Shown: positions 8,491 to 17,698, counted from the first letter of the stretch. The stretch is DNA of 47,622 nucleotides from an uncultured Pelagibacteraceae bacterium (GCA_902518185.1 CABYFG010000006.1:1-47622), one strand, 5' to 3'. Translations and numbers: made by a program. Notes: generated by a model not told the origin, from the sequence alone.

Positions 8491-9252
8491 ATGGAATTTA
8501 ATAAAAAAGGGATTTTAGGAAGAGCAAAAGAGGCACATCAATCAACCGTTGTGATGGATGAGGGCCTTAGAGGCTACATGTTAAAGGTTTATAATTACAT
8601 GGCGACTGGCGTCTTATTAACGGGAATTATTGCTCTCTTAACTTTTAAAATGTCTGTAGTGACAGATGATGCAGGATCTATAATTGGACTAACCCAGATT
8701 GGTAATGCAATTTATATGTCAGGACTTAAATGGTTGGTAATGTTAGCACCCTTAGCAATTGTTTTTTACATGAGTTTTGGAATTAATAAAATGAGCACAT
8801 CAAAAGCTCAAACCACCTTTTGGATATTTGCAGCATTAATGGGACTCTCATTGTCATCAATACTATTAGTTTACACAGGAATGAGCGTTACAAGAGTTTT
8901 CTTTATTTCATCAGCAACATTTGGTGCAATGAGTATTTATGGATACACAACTAAAAGAGATTTAACAAAACTTGGCTCCTTTTTAATGATGGGACTTATT
9001 GGAATTATTATTGCATCATTAGTTAACATTTTCATGAAGTCTTCAATGATGTATTTTGTAATCTCTATTTTAGGTGTTTTAATTTTCGTAGGCTTAACGG
9101 CATATGATACACAAAAAATAAAGAATATGTATTCAGCAAGTGATAGTGGCGAGATGATTGGAAAAAAAGCAGTAATGGGTGCGTTAACTCTTTACTTAGA
9201 TTTTATCAATCTATTTATTATGTTGCTAAGATTGTTTGGTCAGAGAAGATAA
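8491..9252 (+). CDS. Bax inhibitor-1/YccA family membrane protein
   Basis: The 253-residue protein has about seven transmembrane helices and the BI-1/YccA hallmarks: LRGYMLKVYNYMATGV at the start, GYTTKRDLT in the loop after the central helices, LTAYDTQKIKNMY with the conserved aspartate, and LYLDFINLFIMLLRLFG at the end. Family members act as pH-sensitive calcium leaks or modulate membrane proteases such as FtsH; which applies here is unknown. It is transcribed alone, diverging from the aldo/keto reductase and converging on the DUF2794 gene with two bases between stops. Confidence 0.92.
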   Translation: MEFNKKGILGRAKEAHQSTVVMDEGLRGYMLKVYNYMATGVLLTGIIALLTFKMSVVTDDAGSIIGLTQIGNAIYMSGLKWLVMLAPLAIVFYMSFGINKMSTSKAQTTFWIFAALMGLSLSSILLVYTGMSVTRVFFISSATFGAMSIYGYTTKRDLTKLGSFLMMGLIGIIIASLVNIFMKSSMMYFVISILGVLIFVGLTAYDTQKIKNMYSASDSGEMIGKKAVMGALTLYLDFINLFIMLLRLFGQRR

Positions 9253-9254
9253 AT

Positions 9255-9602
9255 CTATTTTTTTAAATTTTTCCAGTTAGTATTATTAAGTAATATTTTA
9301 AGATCAAATGAGTTTTTAAGTATTTTACCATTTGTATCGGTAATACAATACTTAAGATTTTTATTTCTTGGTTTAAAATTTTTGCATATTTTATAGAGCG
9401 CATTTTCTGTAGAATTTTTAAAAACACTAAAACCTACTTGTTTGCTTGATATGTTTAAACCATAATCTTTCCAGGAGCCTTTAGAAACCATTTGAGCGTA
9501 TAAATCTAAAATAACTTTTAACTCGTTTCCCTCAAAAAAATGATCATTTTCAATTTTTTTACTGTTAACGTTATTTATTATTAATCTAATATTATTGTTC
9601 AT
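9255..9602 (-). CDS. DUF2794 family protein
   Basis: This small soluble protein (115 residues) matches the alphaproteobacterial DUF2794 pattern: FEGNELKVILDLYAQMVSKG then WKDYGLNI, followed by VGFSVFKNSTENALYKICK. The family's function is unknown. It overlaps the 3' end of yciB by eleven bases on the same strand and is probably translated with it. Confidence 0.8.
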   Translation of the reverse strand: MNNNIRLIINNVNSKKIENDHFFEGNELKVILDLYAQMVSKGSWKDYGLNISSKQVGFSVFKNSTENALYKICKNFKPRNKNLKYCITDTNGKILKNSFDLKILLNNTNWKNLKK

Positions 9603-10146
9603 TTGTTTTATATTTATTTATTAATCCGATTTGAAAAGCTGTAAAGATAAATGTTATTGGTAATAAACCCCAAACTTTAAAATTTACCCAAAATTCTTCT
9701 GACTGTGTTCTCCAGACTAATTCATTTAAAATCGCAAGTCCAAAAAAGAAGTAAACCCATCTTTTACTTAATATTTCCCAACCCTCGTCAGTAAGTGAAA
9801 TTGATTTTCCCATTAATTTTTTTAGAACTGGTTCTTTAGTAAAATATTTTCCTATAATCAAACTCATTCCAAATAAAATATTGATAATTGTTGGTTTGAT
9901 GTAAATGAATACTGGGTTATTAAAGTAAATTGTTAATCCACCAAAAAATGTGATTAATATACCACTCAGCAATGGAACAGTAGGAATTTTTTTTTCTAAA
10001 AACCAAACAACTGCTAATGCTATTATTGTCGCAATAATAAAAGGAGGTATGGCAATTTTAAGATCTTTGTCACTGTCGTAATAGTAGTAAAAAAAAATTA
10101 TTAATGGTCCGAAATCAGTAAGAAATTTCAAAAAAGATTTATTCAC
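9592..10146 (-). CDS. yciB: Septation protein YciB/IspZ
   Basis: This inner-membrane protein of 184 residues has about five helices and clear YciB marks: FLTDFGPLIIFF at the N-terminus, the GGLTIYFNN and FIYIKPTIINILFG segment, LTDEGWEILSKRWVYFF, and NELVWRTQSEEFWVNFKVWG near the end. The family contributes to envelope maintenance and septation in other bacteria. It is the first gene of a two-gene unit with DUF2794 and diverges from hspQ across 91 bases that must hold both promoters. Confidence 0.92.
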   Translation of the reverse strand: MNKSFLKFLTDFGPLIIFFYYYYDSDKDLKIAIPPFIIATIIALAVVWFLEKKIPTVPLLSGILITFFGGLTIYFNNPVFIYIKPTIINILFGMSLIIGKYFTKEPVLKKLMGKSISLTDEGWEILSKRWVYFFFGLAILNELVWRTQSEEFWVNFKVWGLLPITFIFTAFQIGLINKYKTNEQ

Positions 10147-10237
10147 TAAAAAGATATTAACATAAATAATATTTTCACAAAAACTTTTAATTTTTCTTAT
10201 TGATTTTTATTTTTAAATACCCATACTCATACACATA

Positions 10238-10558
10238 ATGTCTATTCAAAAAGCTAAATTTTCAATTGGTGATATTGTAAAACATAAACATTTTGATTTT
10301 AGAGGTGTAATTTATGATGTTGACTTTGAATTTAATAACTCTGAAGAATGGTATCAATCTATTCCAAAAAATGTGAGGCCAAGAAAAGATCAGCCATTTT
10401 ATCACCTTTTGGCAGAAAATGATGAAATTACTTACGAGGCATATGTTTCAGAACAAAATCTTTTAGTTGATGACTCAGATGAACCTATTAAACACCCATT
10501 AATTGAGGAGGTTTTTACAGGAAAAAAAGGGTCTGGTTATTTCAAGCCCTCAAACTAA
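10238..10558 (+). CDS. hspQ: Heat shock protein HspQ
   Basis: The 106-residue protein carries the HspQ (YccV-like) pattern: FSIGDIVKHKHFDFRGVIYDVD, the EEWYQSIP loop, QPFYHLLAE, and AYVSEQNLLVDDS with HPLIEEVF. HspQ is hemimethylated-DNA-binding-like in fold and, in enterobacteria, modulates DnaA stability and Lon proteolysis. It stands alone between divergent yciB and the ccm operon. No heat-shock promoter could be identified with confidence. Confidence 0.92.
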   Translation: MSIQKAKFSIGDIVKHKHFDFRGVIYDVDFEFNNSEEWYQSIPKNVRPRKDQPFYHLLAENDEITYEAYVSEQNLLVDDSDEPIKHPLIEEVFTGKKGSGYFKPSN

Positions 10559-10725
10559 CAATCAACTTTTAAACACATTTAGTTCAAATCTTTGACACAG
10601 CGTCATAATATATCTAAGTCATTCTGGTCAAGGATGTTAAATTTTATCTTTCGTTATTATCTCCCTCTACATTCTTGATCAGATTATTATTTCGTATTAA
10701 AAGACAATATTCAAAAAAAATAGAT

Positions 10726-11433
10726 ATGTTAAAATATTTAGAACCTAACAAAATTTTTTCTATAACATCCAAAGCACCTAAATATGTTTTATTATTATTT
10801 ATTGTAATATTAACTATTGGATTAGCGGAGGCATTAATTTTTTCACCTGAAGATTATATACAGAGTCACTCTGTGAGAATTATGTATGTACATGTTCCTG
10901 CTGCTTGGATTTCTCTTGGAGTTTTTTCGTTGATCACACTATTTTCAATTGTTGGATACATATTTAAAATAAAAAATTTTTTTTTAATTTCAAAAAGTCT
11001 TGCACCATCTGGTTTAGTTTTTAATATCATAGCATTAGTAACTGGCTCTATTTGGGGAAAGCCTACTTGGGGAACTTGGTGGGCTTGGGATGCGAGAATT
11101 ACATCTATGCTAATATTATGTTTGTTTTACATATTATATTTAATTGCGTGGAGACTTTATGAAAATAAAGATAAAGTGCATTTTATCACTTCTTTAATTT
11201 TAATTTTAGGAATTATTAATGTTCCAATTATAAAATACTCCGTAGACTGGTGGAATACTTTACATCAACCTGCATCAATTAATATTCTCTCAAAATCATC
11301 AATTCATATCTCAATGCTTATACCTTTAATTTATATGACTGCGGCATTTGCTCTTTTCTCTCTGTTAATTTTTTTAATGAAATATAATACAGAACTGATA
11401 AAGGTTAAAAATAAAGGTTTAGATAGATTATGA
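10726..11433 (+). CDS. ccmC: Heme exporter subunit CcmC
   Basis: CcmC presents heme to CcmE at the periplasmic face during cytochrome c maturation (System I). The ATG at 10726 gives 235 residues and the family's usual beginning (LKYLEPNKIFSI); a TTG 51 bases upstream in the same frame would add an unlikely basic extension. About six helices are visible. The WGxxW tryptophan-rich signature reads GKPTWGTWWAWDARIT, preceded by MYVHVPAAWIS and followed by SVDWWNTLHQPASI, which supply the conserved periplasmic histidines. It opens the ccmCDEFGH run; ccmA, ccmB and ccmI are not in this window. Its stop overlaps ccmD (ATGA). Confidence 0.96.
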   Translation: MLKYLEPNKIFSITSKAPKYVLLLFIVILTIGLAEALIFSPEDYIQSHSVRIMYVHVPAAWISLGVFSLITLFSIVGYIFKIKNFFLISKSLAPSGLVFNIIALVTGSIWGKPTWGTWWAWDARITSMLILCLFYILYLIAWRLYENKDKVHFITSLILILGIINVPIIKYSVDWWNTLHQPASINILSKSSIHISMLIPLIYMTAAFALFSLLIFLMKYNTELIKVKNKGLDRL

Positions 11434-11657
11434 TAAATGAGATTATTTATATGAATGGTTATGGACTTTATGTTTGGTCCGCTTTCGCATTTACTTTGTT
11501 AAGTTTCTTTTTGTTATATGCTGTAACTAAGTCTCAATATATAAAAGAAAAAAATAAGTTTATTGCAAAATTTGGTGCTTTAAATTCTCATAAGGCTGTT
11601 ATTGCAAAATCTCAAAGTGTTAACAAAGAAATATTATCAAGTACCTCGAGAATTTAA
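11430..11657 (+). CDS. ccmD: Heme exporter accessory subunit CcmD
   Basis: CcmD is a small one-helix protein that helps release holo-CcmE from the CcmABC complex. The product has up to 75 residues, with MNGYGLYVWSAFAFT and a single helix followed by a charged tail, as expected. The ATG at 11430 overlaps the ccmC stop; an alternative ATG at 11451 would give the more usual CcmD N-terminus. The identity is secure from its position between ccmC and ccmE. Confidence 0.88.
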   Translation: MINEIIYMNGYGLYVWSAFAFTLLSFFLLYAVTKSQYIKEKNKFIAKFGALNSHKAVIAKSQSVNKEILSSTSRI

Positions 11658-11666
11658 CTTTTAATC

Positions 11667-12086
11667 ATGTATGGTAAAAAAGTTAGATTAAGATTTTTCT
11701 TCATATTTTTAATATTAATAACTTTATCATTGTCAATTTTTTTAATTTTTAAATCTCTTGAAAAAAATGTAGTTTTTTTCCAATCACCTTCTGAGATAAA
11801 AATTTTATCTGAAATAGATAAAAAAAAAATTAGAGTTGGTGGGATGGTAAAAAAAAATTCTATTTCTGTTAAAGAACAAAAGCTAAGGTTTGTAATTACA
11901 GATTTCAAAAGTGAGATAAATGTGACTTATTCAGGTGTTATTCCAAATTTATTTGCTGAAGGGAAAGGTGTTGTTGCAGAGGGTTATTTAAAAGGTAGAA
12001 ACTTTTTTGCAGCCACAAAAATTTTAGCAAAACATGATGAAAATTATATGCCGCCAGAGGTTAAAAAAGCATTAGAGGAGAATTAA
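11667..12086 (+). CDS. ccmE: Heme chaperone CcmE
   Basis: CcmE carries heme covalently on a histidine in the periplasm and hands it to the CcmFH ligase. The 139-residue product has one N-terminal anchor (about residues 9-28), an OB-fold with [11 protein letters not shown] and [12 protein letters not shown], and the heme site [11 protein letters not shown] with His123 and Tyr127. A six-residue spacing from the canonical pattern is not needed; the site aligns directly. It sits nine bases after ccmD and three bases before ccmF. Confidence 0.96.
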   Translation: MYGKKVRLRFFFIFLILITLSLSIFLIFKSLEKNVVFFQSPSEIKILSEIDKKKIRVGGMVKKNSISVKEQKLRFVITDFKSEINVTYSGVIPNLFAEGKGVVAEGYLKGRNFFAATKILAKHDENYMPPEVKKALEEN

Positions 12087-12089
12087 ATT

Positions 12090-13961
12090 TTGACTAGCAC
12101 AATTGGATTTTACTCGTTAACATTTGGGTTAGTCTGTTCTTTTTTAATTATATTTTTTTCAGTAAAAAATTTTAATAATTCTCAATTTTTTGATAATAAG
12201 ATTTTATCGATTACTTTTTTGCAGTTTTTTTTTGTAACTATAAGTTTTTTTTCTTTAATATTGGCTTTTGTTTATTCAGATTTTAGTAATGAGACCGTTT
12301 TTAATCACTCTCACACAACTAAACCACTTTTTTATAAAATTTCTGGAACCTGGGGAAATCATGAAGGAAGTTTATTGCTTTGGCTCTTAGTATTAACATT
12401 TTTTATATTTGTATTTCTTTTAAAATCTCAAAAACAAAAAAAGGAATATAGAATATTGACCTCTTTGATTCAGCAAGTAATTATAATTGGTTTTTTCTTT
12501 TTCTTAATAAAAACATCAAATCCATTTAATTATATCTTTCCAGTTCCAGCTCAAGGATTAGGTTTAAATCCTATTTTACAGGATCCGGCTTTAGCTATTC
12601 ATCCTCCAATTTTATACTTAGGCTATGTTGGTTCATCTATAATTTTTTCATCAGCCCTAGCTGCTACAACATTAAATTACGTTTCAAAAGATTGGGCAAA
12701 ACATATTAAACAGTGGGTTTTAGTTTCTTGGATTTTTTTAACCTTGGGAATTCTGCTAGGCTCAATCTGGGCCTACTATGAGCTAGGTTGGGGAGGTTTT
12801 TGGTTTTGGGATCCAGTAGAGAATGTATCCTTGATGCCATGGTTAGCACTTACAACTCTTTTACATTGTATTTTAGTTTTAGAAAAAAAATTATTATTAT
12901 CATCTTGGGCAATTATTTTATCTATTGCAACTTTTACCTTAAGTATGTCAGGAACTTTTTTAGTAAGATCAGGCATTTTAAACTCTGTTCATACCTTCGC
13001 AAATGATCCAGAGAGGGGTTTATATATTTTAATTTTTTTATTTTGTTTAATTTTTTTGTCACTTTTTATTTTTTTCTTTTTTTTTAAATTTGAAAAAAAG
13101 AAAAAAAATTTATTTTGGCTTAGTAAAGAAACTGCAATTTTAATAAATAATTGGTTTATGATGTATTTTCTTTCTGTTGTTTTAATTGGTACAATCTATC
13201 CAATTTTTTTAGAGGTATTTTCTTCTGAAAAAATTTCTATAGGACCACCTTTTTATAATAAATTGATAATTCCATTTTTAGTTCCTTTTTTATTAGCTAT
13301 GGCCATTGGTCCTAAACTAAAATGGATTAAATCAAATTTTGAAAATAAAAAACATTTAATTTTATTTTTTATTATATCTCTTCTTTTATCAATCTTAATC
13401 ATAAGAAATTTAGATATCAGTTTTCTTTTAAATACTGTTTTAGTTACCTCGGCATTTTACTTGTTTTTTATTACTTCTAGAGATTTCTTTGTGAAAGGAT
13501 TTAAACGATTATCTCAAAATATAGCTCACTTTGGTTTTAGTTTATTAATTCTAAGTATTCTATTTAATAATATTTTTTCGACAGAGGTTATCAGTAATTT
13601 AAAACTTGGTGAAACCTTAGAAAACGAAAATTTTAAGATCAAATTTGAGAATATTAAAGAAATAAATGAATACAATTATAAATCAATTAAAGGAAAGTTT
13701 ACTGTTCAAGATCTTAATGGATCTAACGAAATAATGTATCCAGAATTAAGAATATATAATCAACCAAACATCGTTACAAGTGAAGCTGATATAAAAACAA
13801 ATCTTTTAACAGATAAATTTATGACAATGAATTATATTCAAAATCAAGATTATTTTAATATTAGATATCAAGTAAAACCATTTATGCTTTGGATTTGGCT
13901 TTCAGTTCTTTTGATTTGCTTCGGTGGAGTAATAAGTTTTATCAAAAAATATGAAGGTTAA
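12090..13961 (+). CDS. ccmF: Cytochrome c heme lyase subunit CcmF
   Basis: CcmF is the large integral membrane subunit of the ligase that attaches heme to apocytochrome c. It has 623 residues with many helices. Visible marks are GTWGNHEGSLLLW (near residue 90), DPALAIHPPILYLGYVG with a conserved histidine near 170, and the WWD-type signature WGGFWFWDPVENVSLMPW near 233-250. The start is a TTG at 12090, three bases after the ccmE stop; no better start exists in this frame nearby. The gene runs eleven bases into ccmG. Confidence 0.96.
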   Translation: MTSTIGFYSLTFGLVCSFLIIFFSVKNFNNSQFFDNKILSITFLQFFFVTISFFSLILAFVYSDFSNETVFNHSHTTKPLFYKISGTWGNHEGSLLLWLLVLTFFIFVFLLKSQKQKKEYRILTSLIQQVIIIGFFFFLIKTSNPFNYIFPVPAQGLGLNPILQDPALAIHPPILYLGYVGSSIIFSSALAATTLNYVSKDWAKHIKQWVLVSWIFLTLGILLGSIWAYYELGWGGFWFWDPVENVSLMPWLALTTLLHCILVLEKKLLLSSWAIILSIATFTLSMSGTFLVRSGILNSVHTFANDPERGLYILIFLFCLIFLSLFIFFFFFKFEKKKKNLFWLSKETAILINNWFMMYFLSVVLIGTIYPIFLEVFSSEKISIGPPFYNKLIIPFLVPFLLAMAIGPKLKWIKSNFENKKHLILFFIISLLLSILIIRNLDISFLLNTVLVTSAFYLFFITSRDFFVKGFKRLSQNIAHFGFSLLILSILFNNIFSTEVISNLKLGETLENENFKIKFENIKEINEYNYKSIKGKFTVQDLNGSNEIMYPELRIYNQPNIVTSEADIKTNLLTDKFMTMNYIQNQDYFNIRYQVKPFMLWIWLSVLLICFGGVISFIKKYEG

Positions 13962-14469
13962 ATTTTTACCATTTTTTTTAGTTATATTATTGATATTTGT
14001 TTTTTTTGGTTTTTATAAAGGATTGCAAAATTCAAATATCTACACACCTGAGGTAAATTTAAAGAAAAATATTCCATCATTTACTGCAAAGTTATTGGGT
14101 GTTAAAAATGAAATATCGTCTAAAGAAATCTTTAAAGATGATGTATATTATTTATTAAACATATGGGCCTCATGGTGTGTGCCTTGTAGAGATGAACATA
14201 AATTTTTAATGGATTTTAGCAAAAGTGAAAAAATAGAAATTATTGGTATAAATTATAAAGATAAAATTAAAAATGCTAGAAATTTTTTAAATGAATTAGG
14301 AAACCCCTATGAGATTATTATTTCTGATTTAGATGGGACGTTATCAATTGAATGGGGAGCTTATGGAGTACCAGAATCGTATTTAATATATAATCAAAAG
14401 ATATTGAAAAAAGTTGTAGGTCCAATTTCTTTAAATAATTTTTTTGAAATAAAGGATTTAGTAAAGTGA
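13951..14469 (+). CDS. ccmG: Thiol:disulfide oxidoreductase CcmG (DsbE)
   Basis: This membrane-anchored periplasmic thioredoxin-like protein (172 residues) keeps the heme-binding cysteines of apocytochrome c reduced. It has an N-terminal helix (residues 7-24), the active site WCVPC at residues 75-79 inside NIWASWCVPCRDEH, a DLDGTLSIEWGAYGVPESYLI segment including the cis-proline, and a final helix. It overlaps ccmF by eleven bases and ccmH by four (start inside the stop region). Confidence 0.95.
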   Translation: MKVKFLPFFLVILLIFVFFGFYKGLQNSNIYTPEVNLKKNIPSFTAKLLGVKNEISSKEIFKDDVYYLLNIWASWCVPCRDEHKFLMDFSKSEKIEIIGINYKDKIKNARNFLNELGNPYEIIISDLDGTLSIEWGAYGVPESYLIYNQKILKKVVGPISLNNFFEIKDLVK

Positions 14470-14837
14470 AAATCATAAAGTATTTGATCTTAATTTTGAT
14501 TATTTTAAATTTGAGTTCAATTAAAGCAGAAGATCAGATAAACGATCTAAATATAAAGATTACAAAAAATCTTCGTTGTCTAATTTGCCAAGGTCAATCA
14601 GTTTATGATTCTGATACTGAATTTGCCAATAGTGTAAAAATTTTAGTTCAAAATAAGTTGAGAGATGGTCAAAGTGAAAAAGAAATTTATTCATATTTAA
14701 AAGATAAATACGGAGAATGGATTTTATATGATCCAGAATTTAATAAAAATACCTATTTTTTATGGTTATTACCCGTATTGATGTTTTTAGTAGGAGGTGC
14801 AATAATATTCAAATTATTAATAAAAACAAAATATTAA
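14466..14837 (+). CDS. ccmH: Apocytochrome c thioreductase CcmH
   Basis: The 123-residue product is a short CcmH (NrfF/CycL type) with a signal peptide ending near KAE and the redox motif LRCLICQGQ (Cys38 and Cys41). A YGEWILYDP segment and one C-terminal anchor (about residues 96-117) follow. It works with CcmG and CcmF in delivering reduced apocytochrome c. The CcmI-like tetratricopeptide part found fused or adjacent in other bacteria is missing here. Confidence 0.95.
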   Translation: MKIIKYLILILIILNLSSIKAEDQINDLNIKITKNLRCLICQGQSVYDSDTEFANSVKILVQNKLRDGQSEKEIYSYLKDKYGEWILYDPEFNKNTYFLWLLPVLMFLVGGAIIFKLLIKTKY

Positions 14838-14850
14838 TTATATTCTGCAA

Positions 14851-15366
14851 ATGTATTTTAAAAAAATTATTTTATTGGTTATATTTTCTTTGTGTTGTTC
14901 ATACTTATCGATGGCTGATGAGAAAAAAATTGATAACAATAATACCGAATTTAATGTTTATACAGGTATGTTTGATTTTAGTGATGATAAGAAAAGATCT
15001 ACTTTGGTTGGATTCCAGCATCAGAATGAAGAATTAAATAGAGATACTTTTTTAGGCAACTTGTCACCAATAACTGGTGCAATGATAACTGCAGATAATG
15101 CAACATATTTTTATACGGGTGTTCAGGCACATTATAAAATTGGTTCACTCAACTTTACACCAAGTTTTACACCCGGATATTATAATGAGGGTGATGGCAA
15201 AGATTTAGGCCATGCTTTAGAGTTTAAAAGTGAGATCCAATTGTCGCTGGAATTACCAAAAGAGAGTCAACTTGGTTTTTCTTATAACCATTTATCAAAT
15301 GCAAGCTTAGGAGAGAAGAATCCTGGGGCAAATAGTTATATGTTTAATTTTCTTAAAAAGTTTTAA
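14851..15366 (+). CDS. PagL-like lipid A 3-O-deacylase / acyloxyacyl hydrolase
   Basis: This is a probable outer-membrane beta-barrel of 171 residues with a signal peptide (cleavage likely after SMA) and alternating amphipathic strands ending in an aromatic-basic C-terminus (MFNFLKKF). The PagL-type catalytic segment reads FSYNHLSNASLGEKNPGANSY, with His and Ser in HLS. PagL removes an acyl chain from lipid A in the outer membrane. The acidic third residue of the triad is not obvious in my reading. It follows ccmH by 13 bases, though a functional link to cytochrome maturation is unlikely. Confidence 0.75.
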   Translation: MYFKKIILLVIFSLCCSYLSMADEKKIDNNNTEFNVYTGMFDFSDDKKRSTLVGFQHQNEELNRDTFLGNLSPITGAMITADNATYFYTGVQAHYKIGSLNFTPSFTPGYYNEGDGKDLGHALEFKSEIQLSLELPKESQLGFSYNHLSNASLGEKNPGANSYMFNFLKKF

Positions 15367-15377
15367 ATAAACACAAT

Positions 15378-16535
15378 ATGATAATGAGACTAAAAGATTG
15401 TCACAACTTTGGTGATTTTAGAAAACTTGCAAAGCTGAAACTTCCATCACCAATTTTTCATTATATCGATGGCGCAGCTGATGATGAAATTACGTACGCA
15501 CGAAATACAAGTGCTTTTGATGATGTTGACCTAGTTCCAAATGTTTTAAGAGGTGTTGAGAATGTTGATTTATCTACGACTATTTTTGGTAAAAAATTAG
15601 ATTTACCATTTTATCTTTCACCAACTGCTTTACAAAGACTTTTTCATTATGATGGTGAAAGAGCAGTTGGAAAAGCGGCTAAAAAATTCAACACCATGTT
15701 TGGTGTCTCAGCATTAGCTACAGTTAGTGTAGAAGAAATCTCTTCCATGATTGATACCCCAAAAATGTTTCAGTTTTACTTTCATAAGGATAGAGGTTTG
15801 AATGACTCTTGTTTGGAGCGAGCGAAAGCGGCTAAGTTTGATGTAATGGCTTTGACAGTTGATACTATTACAGGTGGAAATCGTGAAAGAGATCTAAGAA
15901 CTGGTTTTACTTCTCCACCTAAATTGACATTATCTAGTTTATTTAGTTTTGCGACTAAACCAATGTGGGGAATAAATTATTTAACAAAGGGTAAATTTGA
16001 ATTACCACACCTTCAAGATTTTGTAAAAGAGGGCACCAGTACAAACTCTTCTATAGGAAACTATTTTTCAACGATGTTAGATCAATCTATGAATTGGAAA
16101 GATGCGGAAAAACTTTGCTCTCAATGGGGTGGGCATTTCGCACTTAAAGGAATAATGAGTGTAGAAGATGCCAAAAAGGCTGTTGATATAGGATGCACAG
16201 GAATTATGGTTTCAAATCATGGTGGAAGACAACTCGATGGATCTAGATCACCATTTGATCAGCTGGCAGAAATTGTTGATGCTGTCGGAGACAAACTTGA
16301 TGTTATATGTGAAGGAGGAATTCATAGAGGAACCCACATGCTCAAAGCATTATCTCTTGGAGCAAAAGCATGTTCAGGTGGAAGACTTTATCTTTATGCG
16401 CTCGCAGCAGCCGGTCAGCCAGGCGTTGAAAGAGCTTTAGAATTATATAGATCTGAATTAATACGAGATATGAAACTGATGGGTTGTACAAAAATATCAG
16501 ATCTTAATAGAAATAATTTAAGATTTAGAAAATAG
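15378..16535 (+). CDS. lldD: FMN-dependent 2-hydroxyacid oxidase/dehydrogenase, copy 1
   Basis: This is a (S)-2-hydroxyacid-oxidising flavoenzyme of the LldD/glycolate oxidase family (385 residues), which turns an L-2-hydroxyacid into the 2-oxoacid. Family residues are visible: Tyr in FHYIDGAADDE, Tyr in FQFYFHKD, Asp in LTVDT, Lys in LKGIMS, and the catalytic His281 and Arg284 in SNHGGRQLDG. The FMN-phosphate loop, normally DGGVRRG, reads EGGIHRG (Glu312, His316), an unusual change. The later Arg336 is kept. The substrate (lactate, glycolate or other) cannot be read from sequence. A second ATG lies two codons in. Its stop overlaps the GTG of the paralogue that follows. Confidence 0.88.
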   Translation: MIMRLKDCHNFGDFRKLAKLKLPSPIFHYIDGAADDEITYARNTSAFDDVDLVPNVLRGVENVDLSTTIFGKKLDLPFYLSPTALQRLFHYDGERAVGKAAKKFNTMFGVSALATVSVEEISSMIDTPKMFQFYFHKDRGLNDSCLERAKAAKFDVMALTVDTITGGNRERDLRTGFTSPPKLTLSSLFSFATKPMWGINYLTKGKFELPHLQDFVKEGTSTNSSIGNYFSTMLDQSMNWKDAEKLCSQWGGHFALKGIMSVEDAKKAVDIGCTGIMVSNHGGRQLDGSRSPFDQLAEIVDAVGDKLDVICEGGIHRGTHMLKALSLGAKACSGGRLYLYALAAAGQPGVERALELYRSELIRDMKLMGCTKISDLNRNNLRFRK

Positions 16536-17686
16536 TGAGTTTACAAAATTGTTACAATTTTGATGACTTTAGAAAACTTGCGAAGAAAAAATTACCTTCA
16601 CCAATATTTCATTATATTGATGGTGGCGCAGATGATGAAATAACTCTTAAAAGAAATACAAAATCCTTCGATGATTGTGATTTAGTTCCTAATATTTTAG
16701 CTAGCGTTGGAAAACCAGATTTATCAACAACTATTTTTGGTAAGAAAATTGATATGCCGCTCTTTTTATCACCATGTGCCATGCAAAGACTTTATCATTA
16801 TGATGGTGATAAAGCATCTGCTAGAGCTGCAGATAAATTTGGAACATTTTATAGTATGTCTACGATGGCAAATAATACAATTGAGGAAATTTCAAATATT
16901 TCTGGTGGACCAAAATTATTTCAGCTTTATGTTCACAAAGATCAATCAATCACTGATGATCTAATTGATCGTTGTAGAAGATCTGGTTTCGATGGAATGT
17001 GTTTAACGGTTGATACTTTAGTGGCAGGCAATAGAGAAAGAGATCATAGAACAGGTTTTACAACGCCTCCAAAATTAACATTACAAAGTTTAATGAGTTT
17101 TGCCCTTCATCCAAGTTGGGTATTTAACTACCTTACACACGGCAAATTTAAATTAGCAAATGTAGCTACAAAAACAGATAAGGGCACCAATATTGCAAAA
17201 TCAGTTATTGAATACATTAATGAACAATACGATCCATCAATGAACTGGAAAGATGCTGAATACTGTGTGAAGAAATGGAATGGACCTTTTGCTCTTAAAG
17301 GTGTTATGTCTGTTGAAGATGCAAGAAGAGCAATCGATATAGGTTGTACAGCTATAATGATCTCAAACCATGGTGGAAGACAACTTGATGGATCCAGGTC
17401 TCCCTTTGACCAAGTAAAAGCAATTTCAGATGCTGTTGGAGATAAACTAGAAATTATTCTAGACGGAGGTGTAAGGAGGGGAACACACGTATTAAAAGCT
17501 ATTGCTGCAGGTGCAAAAGCATGCAGTTTTGGGAAAATGTTTTTGTTCTCTTTGGCCGCAGGAGGTCAACAAGGTATTGAACATTTACTAAAAACTATGC
17601 ACGATGAAATTAATAGAAATATGGTATTGATGGGGTGTAAGAATTTAAAAGAGTTGAATAGTTCAAAATTAATCTATAGAAAATAG
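16535..17686 (+). CDS. lldD: FMN-dependent 2-hydroxyacid oxidase/dehydrogenase, copy 2
   Basis: This is a tandem paralogue (383 residues) of the preceding gene, similar throughout (both begin with FDDFRKLAKKKLPSPIF-like sequence). It begins with GTG overlapping the upstream TAG by one base, so translation is coupled. Catalytic His279 lies in SNHGGRQLDG. Unlike copy 1 it keeps the canonical DGGVRRG loop (Asp310, Arg314), but the later FMN-phosphate arginine is a lysine (Lys334 in FGKMFLF). Two unequal copies in one operon suggest different substrates or a heteromeric enzyme; neither can be shown here. Confidence 0.88.
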   Translation: MSLQNCYNFDDFRKLAKKKLPSPIFHYIDGGADDEITLKRNTKSFDDCDLVPNILASVGKPDLSTTIFGKKIDMPLFLSPCAMQRLYHYDGDKASARAADKFGTFYSMSTMANNTIEEISNISGGPKLFQLYVHKDQSITDDLIDRCRRSGFDGMCLTVDTLVAGNRERDHRTGFTTPPKLTLQSLMSFALHPSWVFNYLTHGKFKLANVATKTDKGTNIAKSVIEYINEQYDPSMNWKDAEYCVKKWNGPFALKGVMSVEDARRAIDIGCTAIMISNHGGRQLDGSRSPFDQVKAISDAVGDKLEIILDGGVRRGTHVLKAIAAGAKACSFGKMFLFSLAAGGQQGIEHLLKTMHDEINRNMVLMGCKNLKELNSSKLIYRK

Positions 17687-17698
17687 AGGGGGAAAAAT

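Noticed and set aside
10592..10616. TTGACA followed by AT-rich DNA as a ccm promoter
   Set aside because: The -35 match is perfect, but no -10 box occurs at 16-18 bases; the true promoter could not be fixed.
10634..10678. 14-codon frame (MLNFIFRYYLPLHS) before ccmC as a leader peptide
   Set aside because: It is too short, with no attenuator-like hairpins after it; chance is likely.
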